Part shown: positions 25,746 to 35,278 of the stretch, piece after piece
How positions within the stretch are numbered: position 1 is the first letter of the stretch
Layout of the letters: the number at the start of each line of letters is the position of its first letter
The notes under the pieces: generated by a model
What the model saw: the letters and a program-made list of their open reading frames with translations, nothing else
Told to the model about the DNA's origin: nothing
Database searches by the model: none
Translations under genes and position numbers: made by a program
Assembly: GCF_030687295.1 (NCBI RefSeq)
Contig: NZ_CP117425.1
Span: forward strand, 3,228,001 to 3,292,000
Origin: Pseudomonas beijingensis
GTDB taxonomy: Bacteria; Pseudomonadota; Gammaproteobacteria; Pseudomonadales; Pseudomonadaceae
Direction: 5' to 3'
DNA length: 64,000 nt

Positions 25746-26645
25746 TCACTGTGCGTTGCGGGCCTTGGCCACGCGCGAACCCGTAGGGCGGCCGAGCACA
25801 TCACAAATCTGCCGGCCCGCGGCGATCAGTGCGTCCAGGTCGACACCGGTTTCGATACCCAACCCATCGAGCAGGTACAGCACGTCTTCGGTGGCGACGT
25901 TACCGCTGGCGCCCTTGGCATATGGGCAGCCGCCGAGGCCGGCGATGGAGCTGTCGAACACCGCGATGCCTTCCAGCAGGCTGGCGTAGACGTTGGCCAT
26001 GGCCTGGCCGTAGGTGTCGTGGAAATGTCCGGCGAGTTTGTCCCGTGGCACCTCGGCGCCCACCACCTCGAACAGCCTGCGGGTAGCGCCCGCGGTGCCC
26101 GTGCCGATGGTGTCGCCCAAGGAGACCTCGTAGCAGCCCATCGCGTACAGTTCCCGGGCGACCCAAGCCACTTGCTCAGGCTTGACCGCACCTTCATACG
26201 GGCAGCCCAGCACGCAGGATACGTAGCCGCGCACACTGACGCCGTGCTGTTTGGCGGCCGCCATGATCGGCGCAAAGCGCTCCAGGCTGTCCTTGATGGA
26301 GCAGTTGATGTTGCGCTGGGAAAACGCCTCGGACGCGGCGGCGAACACGGCCACCTCTTTCACGCCCGCCGCCAGCGCATCTTCAAACCCCCGCAGGTTC
26401 GGCGCCAGGGCGCCATAGGTCACGCCGGGCTTGCGCTGGATCTGCGCGAACACCTCGGCGGACCCCGCCATCTGCGGCACCCACTTGGGCGAGACGAAAC
26501 TGCCGACTTCGATATAGCCCAGGCCGGCGGCGCTCAAGGCATCCACCAGGCGCACCTTGTCGGCGACGCTGATGGGCTGGGCTTCATTCTGCAGCCCGTC
26601 GCGGGGGCCGACTTCGATCAAGCGTACAAAGGAGGGGAGGGACAT
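25746..26645 (-). CDS. liuE: Hydroxymethylglutaryl-CoA lyase
   Basis: A 299-residue TIM-barrel lyase (also named mvaB). Catalytic arginine and aspartate lie in LIEVGPRDGLQNEAQ, the active-site cysteine in the conserved VLGCPYEG, and metal-binding histidines in LAGHFHDTYGQAMAN. It cleaves HMG-CoA to acetyl-CoA and acetoacetate, the last step of leucine breakdown. Start MSLPSFVRLIE at 26645. It is separated from liuABCD by the acyl-CoA synthetase and crcY, unlike the contiguous liuRABCDE cluster of P. aeruginosa, and is preceded by liuR on the same strand. Confidence 0.94.
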   Translation of the reverse strand: MSLPSFVRLIEVGPRDGLQNEAQPISVADKVRLVDALSAAGLGYIEVGSFVSPKWVPQMAGSAEVFAQIQRKPGVTYGALAPNLRGFEDALAAGVKEVAVFAAASEAFSQRNINCSIKDSLERFAPIMAAAKQHGVSVRGYVSCVLGCPYEGAVKPEQVAWVARELYAMGCYEVSLGDTIGTGTAGATRRLFEVVGAEVPRDKLAGHFHDTYGQAMANVYASLLEGIAVFDSSIAGLGGCPYAKGASGNVATEDVLYLLDGLGIETGVDLDALIAAGRQICDVLGRPTGSRVAKARNAQ

Positions 26646-26697
26646 GGGGATTGACCTGTGGTGAGTTGCCAAAGTATCGAGAACGATGGAGGCCCCC

Positions 26698-26786
26698 TGT
26701 GGGAGCGAGCTTGCTCGCGATAGCCGTATGTCAGTCACATTGATGTTGTCCGTTACATCGCTATCGCGAGCAAGCTCGCTCCCACA
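26698..26786. repeat. REPIN hairpin
   Basis: TGTGGGAGCGAGCTTGCTCGC-type inverted arms in the liuR-liuE gap. A stable hairpin here could lower liuE expression relative to liuR. Confidence 0.92.
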
Positions 26787-26800
26787 AGGGACATGGGGTG

Positions 26801-27202
26801 TTACTGGACGATTTCCTCGCCTTTGATCGTCTGTTCCAGCGCCTGGATGCAGCGTTCTTCGGCGGTGTCGAGTTCCAGTTTCATCTGCTCGATGTCCAGC
26901 AATTGCTGTTCGAGCTGTTCCCGGCGCTCGGCGATTTTCGCCAGCATGCTGTGCAGCTGTTTCTGATTGCCGCTGGTAGGGTCGTAGAGTTCGATCAACT
27001 CGCGGCACTCGGCCAGGGAAAAGCCAATGCGCTTGCCGCGCAGGATCAGCTTCAGGCTGACCTTGTCCCGCGGCGAATAAATGCGCTCCTGGCCCCGTCG
27101 CTCCGGGCTCAACAGGCCTTGTTCTTCATAGAAGCGGATGGCCCGTGTGGTGATATCCAATTCGCGGGCGAGGTCGGAGATGCTGTAGGTCTGGCTGCTC
27201 AT
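26801..27202 (-). CDS. liuR: MerR-family regulator of leucine/isovalerate catabolism
   Basis: A 133-residue MerR-type protein. The N-terminal winged helix is YSISDLARELDITTRAIRFYEEQGLLSPERRGQ, and a long dimerisation helix follows (LHSMLAKIAERREQLEQQLLDIEQMKLEL). No metal-binding cysteine pair is present, fitting an acyl-CoA or unknown-ligand sensor. It corresponds to LiuR/GnyR, which governs liu genes. A palindrome of the LiuR type lies 47 bases upstream of its own start and two more precede liuA, so it probably controls both transcription units and itself. Confidence 0.9.
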   Translation of the reverse strand: MSSQTYSISDLARELDITTRAIRFYEEQGLLSPERRGQERIYSPRDKVSLKLILRGKRIGFSLAECRELIELYDPTSGNQKQLHSMLAKIAERREQLEQQLLDIEQMKLELDTAEERCIQALEQTIKGEEIVQ

Positions 27203-27248
27203 GGAAGCGCTCGAAAACGAAAGGGGCTGGCGCTAAGCTAAAGGCAGG

Positions 27249-27264
27249 TTGACGTTCGCGTCAA
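27249..27264. promoter_or_regulatory. LiuR-like operator upstream of liuR
   Basis: TTGACGTTCGCGTCAA is a 16-bp interrupted palindrome with outer arms TTGACG/CGTCAA. On the minus strand TTGACG could serve as -35, with TAGCTT 18 bases downstream as -10, so the box would lie in an overlong spacer as in MerR promoters. Confidence 0.7.
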
Positions 27265-27289
27265 GCAATGAGGTATTGCACACAAAACC

Positions 27290-27379
27290 TGTGGGAGCGA
27301 GCTTGCTCGCGATAGCGTCGGATCAGTCGCCATTGATATGAGCAGACCTACCGCTATCGCGAGCAAGCTCGCTCCCGCA
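27290..27379. repeat. REPIN hairpin
   Basis: TGTGGGAGCGAGCTTGCTCGC and GCGAGCAAGCTCGCTCCCGCA arms, 11 bases beyond the stop of the LysR gene. Confidence 0.92.
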
Positions 27380-27390
27380 ATTTTGATCTT

Positions 27391-28320
27391 CTAAACCGTG
27401 TCGAGCTTTTTCTCATGGGCCGTCACCTGCTGGCACAGCTCGATCATCTGCTCGCGCATCCAGCGGTTGGCCGGGTCCTGGTCGGTGCTTTCGTGCCAGT
27501 AGAGATGGGTTTCCACCGGTGGCACGTCGTTGACCGGGAGCAGGAAGGCGTGCAAATCGTGACGCCGTGCAAAGCGCTCGGGGACGGTCATGACCATGTC
27601 GGTCTGCTGCAGCACCTGGGACGCCATCAGGTAATGCTGGGAACGCAGGGCGATCTTGCGCTGGATGCCCATCTTGCCGAGGGCCAGGTCGACATAACCC
27701 AACCCGTTGCGGCGACTGGAAATGTGCACATGGGTCTGGGCCAGGTAATCGTCGAGGCTGATCTTTTCCTTGCCTGCCAACGGATGGCCCTTGCGCATGG
27801 CGCACACGTAGCGATCTTCCATCAACTTGACGTGGCGCACCTGCGGGTCGGTGTTGAGCGGTGCATCCACGGCGAAGTCGAGGCGGCCGGCGGCCAGTTC
27901 CTTGGTGGTTTCACGGCGCTTGGACAGGAAACTCTCGATCGCCACGGTCGGGGCCAGGCGGCGCAGGCGCTGGAACAGCAGCGGCAGGATCACGCCTTCG
28001 GTGAGGTCGGTCATGCTGATGCGGTAGGTCTTGACGGCCTGCAATGGGTTGAAGATCCGGCTTTCCTGCACCGACACCCGCAGCAGCGACAAGGCGTTGC
28101 GCACCGGGCCGATGATGTTCTGGGCCATGGGCGTTGGCACCATCCCTTGGGCGGTGCGCACGAAGAGCGGGTCGTTGAAAGTCTCGCGCAGACGCGCCAG
28201 GGCATTGGACACGGCCGGCTGAGTGATGCCGACGATCTGCCCGGCGCGGGTCAGGTTGGCTTCGGTGTAGATCGCATCGAAGACAATGAAAAGGTTGAGG
28301 TCGACCTTGCTCAGATTCAT
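27391..28320 (-). CDS. LysR-family transcriptional regulator
   Basis: A 309-residue LysR protein. The N-terminal HTH is LFIVFDAIYTEANLTRAGQI and GITQPAVSNALARLRETFNDPLFVR; the effector domain follows (TYRISMTDLTEGVILPLLFQ, LDFAVDAPLNTDPQVRHVKL). The N-terminus DLNLFIVFDAIYTE places it in the NodD/LeuO/PA-type subgroup. It is divergent from an acyl-CoA dehydrogenase gene with a 177-base gap and is the likely activator of that gene; the inducer is unknown. Confidence 0.88.
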   Translation of the reverse strand: MNLSKVDLNLFIVFDAIYTEANLTRAGQIVGITQPAVSNALARLRETFNDPLFVRTAQGMVPTPMAQNIIGPVRNALSLLRVSVQESRIFNPLQAVKTYRISMTDLTEGVILPLLFQRLRRLAPTVAIESFLSKRRETTKELAAGRLDFAVDAPLNTDPQVRHVKLMEDRYVCAMRKGHPLAGKEKISLDDYLAQTHVHISSRRNGLGYVDLALGKMGIQRKIALRSQHYLMASQVLQQTDMVMTVPERFARRHDLHAFLLPVNDVPPVETHLYWHESTDQDPANRWMREQMIELCQQVTAHEKKLDTV

Positions 28321-28497
28321 GGCGCTGCACTCTTGTTCTTGGGCTTGTTGTGAGGTGCCGGGTGGCGATGAGAATCAGTGAAACATATATCGGTGATGAA
28401 TGTTAATACACGCCGAGAATAGGTTAGGTAAATTTTCGTAGCTGAACTAGCATCGATTTCATGACCTAAAACAACCTCTGCCCAGAAGGTGCTGCTC

Positions 28498-29727
28498 ATG
28501 GATTTTGCCTATTCCCCCAAGGTTCAGGAACTGCGTGAACGCGTCACGGCGTTCATGGATGCCTACGTCTATCCGGCCGAAGCGGTGTTCGAACGACAAG
28601 TGGCCGAGGGCGACCGCTGGCAACCCACGGCCATCATGGAAGAGCTCAAGGCCAAGGCCAAGGCAGAGGGCCTGTGGAACCTGTTCCTGCCGGAATCCGA
28701 GCTGGGCGCTGGCCTGACCAACCTGGAATACGCGCCGCTGGCGGAGATCATGGGGCGCTCGTTGCTGGGGCCGGAGCCGTTCAACTGCTCGGCGCCGGAC
28801 ACCGGCAACATGGAAGTGCTGGTGCGCTACGCCAACGAAGAACAAAAGCAACGCTGGCTCGAGCCACTGCTGCGCGGCGAGATTCGCTCGGCCTTTGCCA
28901 TGACCGAGCCGGACGTGGCCTCTTCGGACGCCACCAACATGGCCGCCCGCGCCGAGCGTGACGGCGACCAATGGGTGATCAACGGCAAGAAGTGGTGGAC
29001 CTCAGGCGCGTGCGACCCGCGCTGCAAGATCCTGATCTTCATGGGCCTGAGCAACCCGGATGCACCGCGTCATGCCCAGCATTCGATGATCCTGGTCCCG
29101 GTGGACACCCCCGGGGTCAAGATCGTCCGGCCGTTGCCGGTGTTCGGCTACGACGATGCGCCTCACGGGCATGCCGAAGTGCTGTTCGATAACGTGCGGG
29201 TGCCGTACGAAAACGTCCTGCTGGGCGAAGGCCGCGGTTTTGAAATTGCCCAGGGTCGACTCGGCCCAGGCCGGATTCACCACTGCATGCGTTCCATCGG
29301 CATGGCCGAGCGCGCCTTGGAATTGATGTGCAAGCGTGCCGTCAGCCGCACCGCTTTCGGCCAGCCGCTGGCGCGTCTGGGCGGTAACATCGACAAGATC
29401 GCCGACTCGCGGATGGAGATCGACATGGCGCGCCTGCTGACGTTGAAGGCGGCGTACATGATGGACACCGTCGGCAATAAAGTGGCGAAAAGCGAAATTG
29501 CCCAGATCAAGGTGGTCGCGCCGAACGTGGCCTTGAAGGTCATCGACCGGGCAATCCAGATCCACGGTGGCGCCGGAGTTTCCAACGATTTCCCGCTGGC
29601 CTACATGTATGTCATGCAACGCACCCTGCGCCTGGCCGACGGCCCGGATGAAGTCCACCGCGCCGCGATCGGCAAGTTCGAGATCGGCAAATACGTGCCC
29701 AAGGAAATGCTGCGCAGCAAGGGCTAG
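28498..29727 (+). CDS. Acyl-CoA dehydrogenase, ACAD10/11-like
   Basis: A 409-residue flavoenzyme with the acyl-CoA dehydrogenase signatures [54 protein letters not shown] and [17 protein letters not shown]. The R-T-AFG and IHGGAG segments bind FAD and the dimer partner. Its closest relatives are long-branched ACAD10/11-type enzymes, whose substrates include branched or hydroxylated acids. The start [10 protein letters not shown] at 28498 is preceded by AAGGTG; upstream ATG/CTG alternatives lack this. Divergent LysR gene upstream. Confidence 0.9.
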   Translation: MDFAYSPKVQELRERVTAFMDAYVYPAEAVFERQVAEGDRWQPTAIMEELKAKAKAEGLWNLFLPESELGAGLTNLEYAPLAEIMGRSLLGPEPFNCSAPDTGNMEVLVRYANEEQKQRWLEPLLRGEIRSAFAMTEPDVASSDATNMAARAERDGDQWVINGKKWWTSGACDPRCKILIFMGLSNPDAPRHAQHSMILVPVDTPGVKIVRPLPVFGYDDAPHGHAEVLFDNVRVPYENVLLGEGRGFEIAQGRLGPGRIHHCMRSIGMAERALELMCKRAVSRTAFGQPLARLGGNIDKIADSRMEIDMARLLTLKAAYMMDTVGNKVAKSEIAQIKVVAPNVALKVIDRAIQIHGGAGVSNDFPLAYMYVMQRTLRLADGPDEVHRAAIGKFEIGKYVPKEMLRSKG

Positions 29728-29749
29728 GATCTGGCCCACCAAGGGCCTC

Positions 29750-29841
29750 TGTGGGAGCAAAGCTTGCTCGCGATGGCGGTGGTACCTCCCACATTGATGC
29801 AAGCTGACCCACCGCTATCGCGAGCAAGCTTTGCTCCCACA
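29750..29841. repeat. REPIN hairpin
   Basis: TGTGGGAGCAAAGCTTGCTCGC / GCGAGCAAGCTTTGCTCCCACA arms between the convergent acyl-CoA dehydrogenase and oxaloacetate decarboxylase genes. Confidence 0.92.
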
Positions 29842-29867
29842 GGCTAATCCTATGGCAGCGAATTCGC

Positions 29868-30737
29868 TTACTCCTTGACGCTCATGTACTCCTCGGCCCA
29901 GCGGATGTACTCCTCGGGCTGGGTGTAGGTGTGGGTCAGTTCGGTAGCGCTGAGATCCGACGCCTGGGTGAAGATCTGCCGTTGTTCACGAAGGCTGTCG
30001 TAGGTGGCCTTGATCGCGGCGAAATAGGCGCCGTGGCCATCGATGGTCACGCGCACGCCCAACTCGGCCAGGCGCTTGTCGTCGCGCAACTTCGGGTTGC
30101 CATAGGTGACGAGCATCAACGGCAGCGTCAGGTTCTCGCTGATTTGCTCCAAGTGTTCGAAGTCCTGCACACCCACCATGCAAATCCCATCCGCCCCGGC
30201 ACGCTCATATTGCTGGGTGCGGCTGATGATTTCCTGGACCGGCAAAATTCCTGCGTTGGTACGGGCAATGATCGCCATTTCCGAATCGACTCGCGCCTCC
30301 AGGGCCGCACGAATCTTGCCGACACCTTCGGCCACGCCGATCAAATCGGTGGATTTACGCCCGAACTGGGCTGGCAGCAAAGTGTCCTCGATGGTCAGTG
30401 CCGCCACGCCGGCACGCTCCAGTTCGATGATGGTGCGCATCACGTTCAGGGCATTGCCGTAGCCATGGTCGGCGTCGGCAATCACTGGCAGCTGGGCCAC
30501 GCGACCGATACGGGTGGCCTGTTCGGCAAATTCGCTGAGGGTGATCAGGGCGAAGTCCGGCGCGCCCAATACTTGCAACGACGCGACCGAGCCTCCCAGG
30601 ATGCCTACTTCAAAACCCAGGTCGGCGGCGATGCGCGCCGACATCGGGTCAAACACCGAGGCGGTGTGGTAGCAGGTCTGGGAAGCCAGCAGTTGACGAA
30701 AGTTACGACGCAAATCTTGATGGGAAAGCCTGGACAT
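29868..30737 (-). CDS. Oxaloacetate decarboxylase of the isocitrate lyase/PEP mutase superfamily
   Basis: A 289-residue protein closely resembling the characterised P. aeruginosa PA4872 oxaloacetate decarboxylase ([70 protein letters not shown]). The metal-dependent enzyme converts oxaloacetate to pyruvate and CO2. Start [11 protein letters not shown] at 30737 has GGTGGA eight bases upstream. It is codirectional with the succinyltransferase operon but 142 bases downstream, so probably separately expressed. Confidence 0.9.
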   Translation of the reverse strand: MSRLSHQDLRRNFRQLLASQTCYHTASVFDPMSARIAADLGFEVGILGGSVASLQVLGAPDFALITLSEFAEQATRIGRVAQLPVIADADHGYGNALNVMRTIIELERAGVAALTIEDTLLPAQFGRKSTDLIGVAEGVGKIRAALEARVDSEMAIIARTNAGILPVQEIISRTQQYERAGADGICMVGVQDFEHLEQISENLTLPLMLVTYGNPKLRDDKRLAELGVRVTIDGHGAYFAAIKATYDSLREQRQIFTQASDLSATELTHTYTQPEEYIRWAEEYMSVKE

Positions 30738-30879
30738 ATGAGTTCCACCAATGGAATGGAAAGGCTTGAGCAAAAGTGTCAACGCCGAAAGATCCAAAGG
30801 CTATCACGTGGCAAGCGCAAAGATGATGACGAATGTGTATGGGCGATGCTGTTATGGCATCAAGCGAGACCATAGACCA

Positions 30880-31914
30880 CTAGGCCGCCACCGCCTGTTG
30901 CCCCTGCCTGGGTAATGCCACGGCGCGCACCGTGTCGCCCGGTTGCACTTGCAGGCGTTTGGCGGTGAGGCGATCGACCAGCAGGTTGTGGCCATGCAGG
31001 TGTGCGCGGGCGCTGGTGATGCGGCAGTTTGCCATGCGCCGGTTGTGAATCAGCCAGATCGGTGCCCGTTCGTCCGGGGTGCCAATGGCCAGGGTCAGCG
31101 CCTGACTGTCGCGTACGCTGCGGATCTTCGACACCGGTGCTTCGATCACTGGGCCGCCGTCGAAAATGTCGATATAGCCTCTATGGCTGAAGCCTTCGGC
31201 ACTGAGGATCTTCAGGGCCGGTTCGGTGTTCGGGTGGGCCTTGCCGATCACCGCCTGGGCTTGTTCGGTGAGCAGGCAGGTGTACAGCGGCTGGCGTGGC
31301 ATCAGCTCGGCGATGAACGATTTGTTGCCCATGCCGGACAACTGGTCGGCGTAGCTGAAATCCTTCTGGAAAAAGTGCCGTCCCAGGCTGTCCCAGAACG
31401 GTGAACAACCTTGTTCGTCGGCATGGCCCCGCAGTTCGGCAATGAGTTTTTCGCCGAACAGCTGGGAAAACTCGGCCACGAACAGCAGGCGCGCCAGGGA
31501 CAGCAAGCGTCCGTTGTGGCCGTGGCGTTGCTCGGGGTGCAGGAACAACGAGCAGATTTCCGATTGTCCGGACATCTCGTTGTTGAGGAACAGCGTCGGG
31601 ATCTGCCGCTGGATTCCCAGCTCCGGCGCCGAGCTGACCGTGACCCCGACCCGATAGTTGTACCAAGGCTCACGCAGCCCCACCGCCCCGGTCAGGGCGC
31701 TGATGCCCACCACCTGCCGGTCATCGTCTTCGAGCACGAACAGGTAGTCGGCGTCGGCACGTTCGACTTGGCCGGCGAAGGTCCGCTGGGCCCAGCGAAC
31801 GCGGTGGGCCAGGCGCTCTTCGTTGGCCGGCAGGCTGGTGAACCCGGGACCCGCGCAACGGGCCAGGTCCAGCAAGGCAGGCAGATCGGTGATGGCCACC
31901 GGACGGACAATCAT
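30880..31914 (-). CDS. Arginine N-succinyltransferase, AruG/AstA-like (beta-type)
   Basis: A 344-residue AstA-family acyltransferase (MIVRPVAITDLPALLDLAR, YLFVLEDDDRQVVGISALTG, LCSLFLHPEQR-type SEICSLFLHPEQRHGHNGRL, PFWDSLGRHFF, IDIFDGGPVIE). Family members transfer succinyl from succinyl-CoA to the alpha-amino group of arginine or ornithine; in Pseudomonas the enzyme is an AruF/AruG heteromer. The rest of the AST pathway (aruC, D, B, E) is absent here and the pair sits in an RpiR-regulated operon. It therefore looks like a paralogue with its own substrate. Last gene of that operon. Confidence 0.85.
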   Translation of the reverse strand: MIVRPVAITDLPALLDLARCAGPGFTSLPANEERLAHRVRWAQRTFAGQVERADADYLFVLEDDDRQVVGISALTGAVGLREPWYNYRVGVTVSSAPELGIQRQIPTLFLNNEMSGQSEICSLFLHPEQRHGHNGRLLSLARLLFVAEFSQLFGEKLIAELRGHADEQGCSPFWDSLGRHFFQKDFSYADQLSGMGNKSFIAELMPRQPLYTCLLTEQAQAVIGKAHPNTEPALKILSAEGFSHRGYIDIFDGGPVIEAPVSKIRSVRDSQALTLAIGTPDERAPIWLIHNRRMANCRITSARAHLHGHNLLVDRLTAKRLQVQPGDTVRAVALPRQGQQAVAA

Positions 31915-31975
31915 GCTGCAACTCCTTCATCGTGTCGGTCCAAACGTCGGTGCAGGCCATGGGATCGATTGAGGT

Positions 31976-32992
31976 TCATAGGGCAACCACCCGGATCCGC
32001 GCGCCAGACTGGATGTCCAGGGCGGTCAGCATGGCGGGCGACAGGGCCACTGGGCCGTCGGCGTTAACGTCCAGTTCGGCGACGATGGCCCGGTAGCCGC
32101 CGAGGCGCTCGTTGCTCACCAGGTACAGGCCCCGTGCGTCAATCTGCGGGCTCTGCCTGGCCGTGGTGATGCGACTTTGCGTGATGGAACGGATATTGAC
32201 GATACGGGCATGCAAGGTCGGCCCACCGTCGAAGATATCGACATAGCTGTTGGTCTCGAAACCCTCGCGTTCGAGAATGTCGAAGGCTTCCTGGCCGTCG
32301 GGATGAACCCGGCCGATGCAGGCCTGGGCTGCGGGCGGCAGCATGGGCACGTAGATCGGGTATTGCGGCATCAGCTCGGCGAGAAAGGTCCGGCTCTGCA
32401 AGCCACACAACCGTTCGGCTTCGGCATAAGGCAAGTCGAAGAAGTGCTGGCCGATGGCGTCCCAGAAAGGCGACTGGCCGTCTTCGCTGCTGAAACCGAC
32501 GATTTCGGTGATGACCGATTCAGCAAAGCGCTTGGGGTGGGCGGCGATGAACATCAGCCGGGCCCGGGACAGCAGCTCTGATTCCGGCGTGCGCACCCGT
32601 TCGGCGTCGATGTGGAAGCCACGCAGCAGCGTTTGCCCGTTGAGGTCCTGGCACAGGGATAAGGCGGGTACGCCATGCTGGATATTCAACTCCCGGGATT
32701 CGCTGGAAAACGGTCGGTTGCGCAGGCTGTAGAACGGTTCGTTGCAACCGGTGCTGGAGAGGATTTCCGAACAGCCGACCAGGCGCCCGGACTCCAGATC
32801 CTGCAAGACAAAAAAGTAATTCTCCGCCCCCGGCTCTTGCGCATCGACTGCGAACGAGGCGCACGAGTCGAGGATTTTTTCCTCCAGGCGCCGGGTATCG
32901 TCCGGCAGCGACGTGACGCCCACCAGGCTGTCACGGGCCAGTTGTTGCAGTTGCGGCAGATCGGCTAATTGAACTGGACGTAAGGCCAGCAT
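31976..32992 (-). CDS. Arginine/ornithine N-succinyltransferase, AruF-like (alpha-type)
   Basis: A 338-residue AstA-family protein (MLALRPVQLADLPQLQQLA, VGVTSLPDDTRRLEEKI, FFVLQDLESGRLVGCSEIL, SPFWDAIGQHFFDLPYAEAE, FLAELMPQYPIYVPMLP, VDIFDGGPTLHAR). It pairs with the AruG-like product to form the heteromer. Start at 32992 has CAGGAG eight bases upstream. The sequence departs visibly from my recollection of housekeeping AruF, supporting a paralogous role. It lies 110 bases downstream of the permease gene. Confidence 0.85.
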   Translation of the reverse strand: MLALRPVQLADLPQLQQLARDSLVGVTSLPDDTRRLEEKILDSCASFAVDAQEPGAENYFFVLQDLESGRLVGCSEILSSTGCNEPFYSLRNRPFSSESRELNIQHGVPALSLCQDLNGQTLLRGFHIDAERVRTPESELLSRARLMFIAAHPKRFAESVITEIVGFSSEDGQSPFWDAIGQHFFDLPYAEAERLCGLQSRTFLAELMPQYPIYVPMLPPAAQACIGRVHPDGQEAFDILEREGFETNSYVDIFDGGPTLHARIVNIRSITQSRITTARQSPQIDARGLYLVSNERLGGYRAIVAELDVNADGPVALSPAMLTALDIQSGARIRVVAL

Positions 32993-33102
32993 GGATTGCA
33001 CTCCTGTTCCAGGGAGCCCGGTGACTGGCACCGGGCTTGACGATCACTGTCGATGTCCACGCGTTGTCACCACGGCTGGCCGAACCCTTCGACCGCCGCC
33101 TC

Positions 33103-34452
33103 TCATTGGCCCGCCGGATCGGGCAAGGCAGTACGACTGCCGAATTTGTTGAGCAGGCACAGATAGACCACACCCGCGGCGATCCAGATCAGGCCGAGCT
33201 TTTGCGCGGCCACGCCCATGTTGTACAGGATGGCCGCGACGATCACGAAGCCGATCAGCGGGCAGATCAGGTGGCGAATCCATTGGCCGGACTGCTGGCG
33301 GCGCCAGTAGTGGTTGATGACCGTGATGTGCAGCAACATGAAGCCGCTCAGGGCACCGAAGTTGACCAGGGAGGTCAGGGTGTCCACGGCGTTGATGAAC
33401 AGGTAGCAGATCAGCAACGACAACACCGCCACCAGGTAGATGCTCATGTAAGGGGTGTTATGTTTCGGATGGACCTTGGCCAGCACCTTGGGCAGTTGGC
33501 CGTCCCGGGCCATGCCGAACAACAGGCGCGACACTGCCGCTTGGGAGGTGATCGCCACCGCCACGCCCCAGGCCAGGGCTGTGGCCACCGCGGTCAAGGT
33601 GGCCAGCCAACTGCCGGCCGCCAATTCGGCGATTTCATAGAATGCGGTGTCGGCGGACTTGAAGCCCATGCCTGCTGCCAGGTCGGTGGCGATCCAGGTC
33701 TGCACCACGAAAATCGCTCCCATCACCAGCAAGGTCACCAAGGCTGCCTTGCCGACACTGCGGCCCGGGTCGCCCTTGATTTCTTCGGCCAGGGTGGAAA
33801 TGGCGTCGAAGCCCAGGAACGACAGTACCGCGATGGACACGGCTTGCATCAGCAGGGCGAAGTTGAAGTGTTCCGGGCTGTACAGCGGCGCCAGGGTCAG
33901 TTGGCCGTGACCGGCCCCGCCGTGCAGGGCATTCCAGGCGTAGAACAGGAAAATCCCCAGCACCACCAGCTGTGCCAGCAAGAAAATGATGTTCATCCGC
34001 GCGGTGAAGGTGATGCCCCGCAGGTTGACGAAAGTCGCGCTTACCAGGAAGGCCAGGATGAAACCGACCTTGGGAATGTCCGGGTACAAATGGTTCAGCG
34101 CCATGGCGGCGTAGACATAGAGCAGCGGCGGGATCAGCAGGTAGTCCAGCAGCATCAACCAGCCGGCGATGAACCCGACGTGTGGGTTAAGGCCCCGCTG
34201 CGCGTAGGAATAGACCGAACCTGCCACCGGAAAGGCCCGGGCCATGCTGCCGTAGCTCAACGCGGTAAACAGCATTGCCAGCATGCCGATGATGTAGGCT
34301 AGCGGCACCATCCCCGGTGCTTCTGCGTTGACGTAGCCATACACGCCGAACGGTGCGATGGGGATCATGAAAATCATCCCGTATACCACCAGGTCTGTCA
34401 GCGACAGGCCGCGTTTCAATTCCTGTTTGTAGCCAAATGCCTCGATGCTCAT
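33103..34452 (-). CDS. APC-family amino acid/amine permease, PuuP-like
   Basis: A 449-residue inner-membrane protein with about 12 hydrophobic segments. The APC start KRGLSLTDLVVYGMIFMIPIAPFGVYG and SVYSYAQRGLNPHVGFIAGW are typical of putrescine/amine and amino-acid importers, with LGFDAISTLAEEIKGDPGRSVG the conserved loop. It probably imports the substrate processed by the neighbouring ligase, amidohydrolase-like and succinyltransferase enzymes. Substrate not readable from sequence. 73 bases separate it from the preceding gene. Confidence 0.88.
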   Translation of the reverse strand: MSIEAFGYKQELKRGLSLTDLVVYGMIFMIPIAPFGVYGYVNAEAPGMVPLAYIIGMLAMLFTALSYGSMARAFPVAGSVYSYAQRGLNPHVGFIAGWLMLLDYLLIPPLLYVYAAMALNHLYPDIPKVGFILAFLVSATFVNLRGITFTARMNIIFLLAQLVVLGIFLFYAWNALHGGAGHGQLTLAPLYSPEHFNFALLMQAVSIAVLSFLGFDAISTLAEEIKGDPGRSVGKAALVTLLVMGAIFVVQTWIATDLAAGMGFKSADTAFYEIAELAAGSWLATLTAVATALAWGVAVAITSQAAVSRLLFGMARDGQLPKVLAKVHPKHNTPYMSIYLVAVLSLLICYLFINAVDTLTSLVNFGALSGFMLLHITVINHYWRRQQSGQWIRHLICPLIGFVIVAAILYNMGVAAQKLGLIWIAAGVVYLCLLNKFGSRTALPDPAGQ

Positions 34453-34525
34453 GAGCCGTTTTCCTTTTCAGCTGTGTGGGTTGCGCTTGCTTGTTGTCTG
34501 TCGCTGGAAACTTGCCGCTGCCTAT

Positions 34526-35278
34526 CTACAGCAGAGGCGCCAGGTAGGCGCTCCAGGTCCTTACTCCCTCGGGGCTGCGCAACTGGTCATTGCGCACTTC
34601 GATCAAGACCGAGTCCAGGCCGCGGCCATCGCCGTGCACCGGGACCGTCATGTCGGTCAGGGGGTTGATCTTGTAGGGCTGGTTGCCCGCTGCCCGCAGC
34701 GAATGCCGGCTCAGTCCGTCGACGATGTGCTGGGCGTACTCCTTGGCTTCGCCGAACAGCACGCCGGCTTCCAGGGCGCGTGGCTGGCCGTAGAACACCG
34801 GGGTGAAGCTATGGATGCCCACCACGCGTACCGGCCGGTTGGCGGCCAGGCGCTGGTCGATCAACGCCCGCAACCGGTCATGGAAAGGATGGAACAGGCG
34901 CTGCTGACGGTATTGGCGCGTGGCCTCGTCCAGGTCGTGGTTGCCCGGGACCTGGTAGATCTCGCTCTGGGCCGGAATGCTGTCCGGCACATGCAGCGGG
35001 CGGTTGAGGTCGATCAACAGCCGTGAGTAATTGGCCGACAGCAAGGTCGCGCCGAGGGTTTCGGACAGGCGTTCAGCCAGGAGCAGGGCGCCGATGTCCC
35101 AGGCGATGTGTTCCTGGGACGCGGTTTCATCCAGGCCCAGGTCATTCAGCGCCACGGGAATGAAACGGCTGGCGTGTTCGCACACCAGCAACACCGGGTG
35201 ATCGGATTCCTCCCGGGTCAATCGATAGGCCGGCCTGGTGTAGAGGCCTGATTCAGCGCATTCAATAGATTCGTGCAT
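34526..35278 (-). CDS. N-formylglutamate amidohydrolase (HutG/FGase-like) family protein
   Basis: A 250-residue FGase-family hydrolase (VLLVCEHASRFIPVALNDLGL, HIAWDIGALLLAERLSETLG, YSRLLIDLNRP, VVGIHSFTPVFYG, VLIEVRNDQL). The EHA, HxxWD and IHSF-type motifs hold the metal-binding residues. Known members hydrolyse N-formylglutamate in histidine breakdown, but no hut genes are present. The start overlaps the glutamine-synthetase-like gene by 17 bases, so the two proteins are translationally coupled and probably act on the same intermediate, for example a gamma-glutamyl or N-acyl compound; this is inference. Confidence 0.83.
   Translation of the reverse strand: MHESIECAESGLYTRPAYRLTREESDHPVLLVCEHASRFIPVALNDLGLDETASQEHIAWDIGALLLAERLSETLGATLLSANYSRLLIDLNRPLHVPDSIPAQSEIYQVPGNHDLDEATRQYRQQRLFHPFHDRLRALIDQRLAANRPVRVVGIHSFTPVFYGQPRALEAGVLFGEAKEYAQHIVDGLSRHSLRAAGNQPYKINPLTDMTVPVHGDGRGLDSVLIEVRNDQLRSPEGVRTWSAYLAPLL

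Noticed and set aside
33037..34302. A 421-codon plus-strand frame with many histidines and glutamines
   Set aside because: Exact antisense of the APC permease gene; composition is that of a shadow frame.
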